DNA of 64,000 nt. It comes from an uncultured Clostridium sp. GTDB taxonomy: Bacteria; Bacillota; Clostridia; TANB77; CAG-508. Shown here in pieces: positions 60,967 to 64,000 of this stretch; position 1 is the first letter of the stretch; the number at the start of each line of letters is the position of its first letter. The DNA lies in assembly GCA_900552555.1 (NCBI GenBank), contig URZW01000001.1:62001-126000 (forward strand), written 5' to 3'. A program made the translations under genes and the position numbers. The notes beneath the pieces are model-generated. The model was not told where the DNA came from, did no database searches, and worked only from the letters and a program-made list of their open reading frames with translations.

Positions 60967-60989
60967 GATAACTTTCCTAGAATATAAAA
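60967..60989. repeat. 23-bp sequence shared exactly with 42602-42624
   Basis: The same GATAACTTTCCTAGAATATA then AAA. Here the left part is also within an inverted repeat (GAAAGTTAT at 60949-60957 and ATAACTTTC at 60968-60976). It lies beside the imperfect hairpin (about 60985-61017) that ends the PBP gene. Confidence 0.65.
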
Positions 60990-61017
60990 GGAGCAGCTTC
61001 AAACTACCCCTTTTATA

Positions 61018-63057
61018 TTATTTTACAAATAAACTTCTTATTTTTTTAATTACATAATGGCTTCCACCACTACTATTATTTTGAGTATTCTCAACCATAC
61101 CTATAATAAGCATATCATTATTGTTATAATCAACTGTGAAGCAATCAAACCAACCTAAAGTACCACTTTCTGTATCTGTGCTTGTAGTTTTTAATTCTGC
61201 TGTTCCTGTTTTTCCAGCAATTGTAACACCTGGTATTTTCATATCTGTTGCTGTTCCTTCCGGATTTTCTACAACTTGAATCAAGTCATTTTTTACTGTA
61301 TTTGCAACATCTGATGTAAATACATTTTCTTTTAGGTATTCTGTATTTTCTGTTTTATATTCTATATATGGTTTTACCATATTTCCGTTATTTGCAAATG
61401 CTGAATATATTGATGCCATATGTATAGGGTTTACAAGTATATTACCTTGACCATATCCTGAATCAGCTAATTGTTTTTCATTCATATCTGCTTTTTCAGA
61501 ATTTGAATATTGTGATTTTTTGAATGTTAATGGGAATTTTATTGTTTTATCAATATTCTCATTAAATCCTAATTTATCTAGTCCTGAACAGAATGTATCT
61601 TTTCCAATTTGCATTGCTGCTTGACCGAAGAATATGTTGTCAGAATGTATTAGGGCATTTGCTATATTTTTTGGTCCGTTATATGCAGTTAGTGTTGTTA
61701 TATAAACATCTCCCCAGCTTGAATTTTTTTGCCATTTTAGTCCTGAATAATCAAATGTTGTATCTGTTGTTAATTTTCCACTTGTTAAACCTATTGCAGC
61801 TGTTATTGGTTTAGATGTTGAACCTGGACAATAGCTTTGTAAAAATCTATTATATAAAGGTTTGCTTACATCATTATTAAGTTCATTCCATTTATCTGTT
61901 GTCATTCCTAATACAAAATCATTTGAGTTATATGATGGTGTACTTACTGTTGCAAGTAATTCACCTGTTTTTGGGTTCATCACTACAAAAAATCCCTTAT
62001 CATCTTTCATTTGACTATATAAATTTTTTTGTATTAAACTGTCTATTGTTAATTTAACATCTGTTCCATCTTTTTTATCCTGTGTTGCTAAAGTTTTTAA
62101 CCTATTACCATTTTCATCTGCTATATAAATTTCTGTTCCATCAACACCTCTTAAAGTATCTTCGTATGCTTGTTCTAAACCTGCTTTTCCAATTATACTA
62201 CCTGAATTATATCCTTTTCCTTCTTTTTGTTTTAATTCCTCTGCACTAATTGCTTGAACATACCCAATTAGATGTGCAACCTCTTCTCCAAGTGGATATA
62301 CTCTTGCATCAACACTTGTTATTTTGATTCCTGGTATTTCTAGTAATTGGTTCTTTAATTCTGTATTATCTGCTGAAACTTTTTTAATTGGTACAAATGT
62401 ATCGTCTTTAACATATGAAGCAGAAATTTGTGTATTTATATAATCTGTTGAAACACCTGTTAATTCTGATATTTTACTAATATTTTGTTCTTTGTTTTCT
62501 CCTAATTTTCCTGGAACAATACCAACACTTGAAATACTTCCGTTTTGTGCAAGTTTTGAACCATTTCTATCTAAAATTTCTCCTCTTTTTGCAGATAAAG
62601 TTGAAACTCTTACTTTATCTGTAGCTCTTAATTCTGGAAAAATCATACTAGAAGCCCAACTTATTTTATATTCTTTATTTTCTTTTACTAATTTTGCTGT
62701 GTTTGTAAAAGATATTGTTCCTGCTGATGTAGACATACTTTCATCATATTTTATGCTATATGTTTTACCATCTTTTGTTGTTTCAGATGGTGTAACTTTT
62801 ATGTCATACGCATCAATTCCCTCATATATGTTTTTATTTCTTTTTATGAAATCTTCTTGTGATATTTGTGTTTTTGAATTTTCTGAAATCATATTGTACA
62901 TTTCTTCATATTTTTGTTCATTTAATAATGATATGTACGCACTTAATGTTTCTTCAGGCTTTGGAGCATTTTTGTTTATTATAAATATTGCTCCTGCTAT
63001 AACTGCAATTGCTAGTATTATTACTATTGCAATTATTACTGTTTTTTTATTTTTCAT
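61018..63057 (-). CDS. Class B penicillin-binding protein (PBP2a/PBP3-like transpeptidase)
   Basis: Membrane-anchored peptidoglycan transpeptidase. The ATG at 63057 is used because GGGGAG is too close to the one at 63066. The 679 residues have a membrane anchor (about 7-28), an NTF2-like MecA_N domain (about 35-140), a PBP dimerisation domain (about 155-310, with RGEILDRNGSKLAQNG), and the transpeptidase domain with the active Ser in GSTSKPITA (Ser413, Lys416), the second motif HSDN and the third KTGTAEL. The MecA_N domain places it with PBPs that often have low beta-lactam affinity. It is a single gene. Confidence 0.93.
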   Translation of the reverse strand: MKNKKTVIIAIVIILAIAVIAGAIFIINKNAPKPEETLSAYISLLNEQKYEEMYNMISENSKTQISQEDFIKRNKNIYEGIDAYDIKVTPSETTKDGKTYSIKYDESMSTSAGTISFTNTAKLVKENKEYKISWASSMIFPELRATDKVRVSTLSAKRGEILDRNGSKLAQNGSISSVGIVPGKLGENKEQNISKISELTGVSTDYINTQISASYVKDDTFVPIKKVSADNTELKNQLLEIPGIKITSVDARVYPLGEEVAHLIGYVQAISAEELKQKEGKGYNSGSIIGKAGLEQAYEDTLRGVDGTEIYIADENGNRLKTLATQDKKDGTDVKLTIDSLIQKNLYSQMKDDKGFFVVMNPKTGELLATVSTPSYNSNDFVLGMTTDKWNELNNDVSKPLYNRFLQSYCPGSTSKPITAAIGLTSGKLTTDTTFDYSGLKWQKNSSWGDVYITTLTAYNGPKNIANALIHSDNIFFGQAAMQIGKDTFCSGLDKLGFNENIDKTIKFPLTFKKSQYSNSEKADMNEKQLADSGYGQGNILVNPIHMASIYSAFANNGNMVKPYIEYKTENTEYLKENVFTSDVANTVKNDLIQVVENPEGTATDMKIPGVTIAGKTGTAELKTTSTDTESGTLGWFDCFTVDYNNNDMLIIGMVENTQNNSSGGSHYVIKKIRSLFVK

Positions 63058-63081
63058 AAAATACATCTCCCCCTTTAATAC

Positions 63082-63109
63082 TTGTCAAAAGGGACGCCCT
63101 TTTTTGACA
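63082..63109. repeat. TTGTCAAAAGGGACG-type hairpin, copy 2
   Basis: TGTCAAAAGGG and CCCTTTTTTGACA pair around ACG. It nearly matches the hairpin at 31791-31827. It lies in the gap before the PBP gene and after the HTH gene, so it can act as that operon's terminator. Confidence 0.75.
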
Positions 63110-63120
63110 GAATATTTAAG

Positions 63121-63148
63121 ATGTCAATTTGGACGCTTCTTTTTGACA
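63121..63148. repeat. TTGTCAAAAGGGACG-type hairpin, diverged copy 3
   Basis: TGTCAATTTGGACGCTTC then TTTTTGACA forms a weaker version in tandem with the copy at 63082. Its GGACGCTTCTTTTTG part is intermediate between this family and the GGGGACGGTTCT family. Confidence 0.6.
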
Positions 63149-63187
63149 AATTTATAATATCACAACAAATTTATTTTTTCAAGATGT

Positions 63188-63388
63188 CTATCTATATTCC
63201 AAAATGTCTCCTGGTGTGCATTCTAAAACTTCACAAATTTTATCTAAAGTAGAAAATCTAATAGCTTTTCCTTTATTTGTCTTCAATATAGAAAGATTTG
63301 CATTAGTAATTCCTATCTTCTGTGCCAATTCATTTGATGACATTTTTCTTTTTGCCATCATTACATCTAAATTAACTATTATTGCCAT
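63188..63388 (-). CDS. XRE-family HTH regulator (YozG-like)
   Basis: A 66-residue single-domain Cro/CI-type regulator. The ATG at 63388 follows AGGGAGG; the frame opens at 63415. It reads MAIIVNLDVMMAKRKMSSNE, the HTH LAQKIGITNANLSILKTNKG, then KAIRFSTLDKICEVLECTPG and DILEYR, which is the standard form of the YozG-like family. It almost always accompanies a DUF2975 membrane protein, as here. The target is unknown but is probably its own operon. Confidence 0.93.
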   Translation of the reverse strand: MAIIVNLDVMMAKRKMSSNELAQKIGITNANLSILKTNKGKAIRFSTLDKICEVLECTPGDILEYR

Positions 63389-63456
63389 TTTATTTTTCCT
63401 CCCTAAGAGTGTCAATTATAAGTCATCACTCTCAAAATCGCTTTACTGTTTATTCC

Positions 63457-63966
63457 TTAAATTGTTAAATCATTTTCTTCCTTATTTTCTATTGCAGTTC
63501 TATATATTGATTTTAGCACCATTAAGCCAATTCCTAAAATTAAAAATATCATAGATACAATTATTGCAAAAAATATGTATGTTATAATTGCTGAGTTTTC
63601 AAATTGTGATATTTTACTTGGCATCATAATTGCATTTATTCCATATATAACTCCAATTATTATTGAACAAATTGATGTTACAAAAAATCTATTCTCTATT
63701 GTTCTGCTAAACACTTCTACTTTTTCTAATGAACTAAATATTTTTATAAATTGATATAACATCACAAATGCTGGAATTGCAGAAAGATATATACATACTA
63801 CTGTACTTCCTAGTGTTTCATTTAAAATCATTTGTTTAAAGTTTCCTGTACCTTGATTTTCTACAATTATTGGTACTGCTATTATTGTTGCAATACATAT
63901 TGCAAATAAGATTATTAAAAATATTTTTATTATTGAAGATATACTTTTATTTCCAGTTATTTTCAT
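63457..63966 (-). CDS. DUF2975 membrane protein
   Basis: A 169-residue protein with four membrane helices (about 10-33, 51-72, 95-113, 127-150). The layout matches DUF2975: FKQMILNETLGSTVVCIYLS in the first half and IYGINAIMMPSKISQFENSA in the second. The ATG follows ATAGGAG. The HTH regulator gene follows 68 bp downstream. Function is unknown; the pair may form a membrane-linked regulatory unit. Its promoter lies beyond the window. Confidence 0.88.
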   Translation of the reverse strand: MKITGNKSISSIIKIFLIILFAICIATIIAVPIIVENQGTGNFKQMILNETLGSTVVCIYLSAIPAFVMLYQFIKIFSSLEKVEVFSRTIENRFFVTSICSIIIGVIYGINAIMMPSKISQFENSAIITYIFFAIIVSMIFLILGIGLMVLKSIYRTAIENKEENDLTI

Positions 63967-64000
63967 AATTTATACTCCTATCTGTTAAGTCTACATTTTC

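Noticed and set aside
1..64000. Many plus-strand ORFs of 60-230 codons opposite the minus-strand genes
   Set aside because: They lie antisense to genes with clear families, are rich in Phe/Leu/Ser from AT-rich antisense codons, and mostly lack ribosome sites. Examples are 9644-10240 and 27706-28398.

Overview
This window is very AT-rich and codes densely, almost entirely on the minus strand. Shine-Dalgarno sites are strong (AAGGAGG type). It reads as a chromosome segment of an anaerobic, spore-forming member of the Clostridia. The spoIIIA operon and the cortex-lytic enzyme gene sleB indicate sporulation, and the oxygen-sensitive ribonucleotide reductase NrdD/NrdG indicates anaerobiosis. I cannot name a species. 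I see no tRNA, rRNA, CRISPR array or transposase gene.

Layout. 1-3419: the distal end of spoIIIA (AE partial, AD, AC, frameshifted AB), then a bleomycin-hydrolase-like peptidase where spoIIIAA would be expected. 3511-5711: uvrB with its own promoter and terminator. 5717-6774: small unknown genes around a 234-bp MITE-like element with an 8-bp target duplication. 6795-18355: housekeeping genes (dnaE, sleB, holA, a glycogen debranching enzyme, a membrane-anchored YvcK homologue, murB). 18492-20905: a DUF2442/DUF4160 pair and an NfeD/SPFH pair. 21037-31581: argS, copper ATPase and chaperone, mntP, a frameshifted Mg2+ P-type ATPase, nrdG and nrdD. 31834-43891: a small membrane protein, frameshifted addA, a GIY-YIG protein, an ECF sigma/anti-sigma pair, an FtsX-type ABC transporter and several single-gene cassettes. 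44009-60457: a long one-direction gene train led by a two-component system. 60538-64000: a small broken membrane-protein ORF, a class B PBP, and an HTH/DUF2975 pair.

The most interesting region is 44009-60457. A response regulator and histidine kinase are followed, at operon-like spacing, by seven polytopic membrane proteins of MFS or MATE type. These are interleaved with a nucleotidase/nucleoside-hydrolase fusion, three other phosphatase-type enzymes (PHP, histidine-phosphatase, HAD), a degenerate HD-domain protein, two GNAT-type proteins and finally a dUTPase. The train looks like a regulated transport and phosphoester/nucleoside-processing system. Its substrate cannot be read from sequence.

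Two other themes stand out. First, a palindromic repeat family built on GGGGACGGTTCT, often as inverted pairs about 130 bp apart, is scattered between genes and in one case lies inside the translated start of spoIIIAE. Second, three genes (spoIIIAB, mgtA, addA) each carry one extra base in the same local context, with a C placed before a GGA glycine codon on the coding strand. This suggests either a systematic sequence error or a real common mutational or recoding signature. In addition, several short unknown genes sit as isolated cassettes with near-consensus sigma-A promoters, most of them followed by a compact intrinsic terminator.
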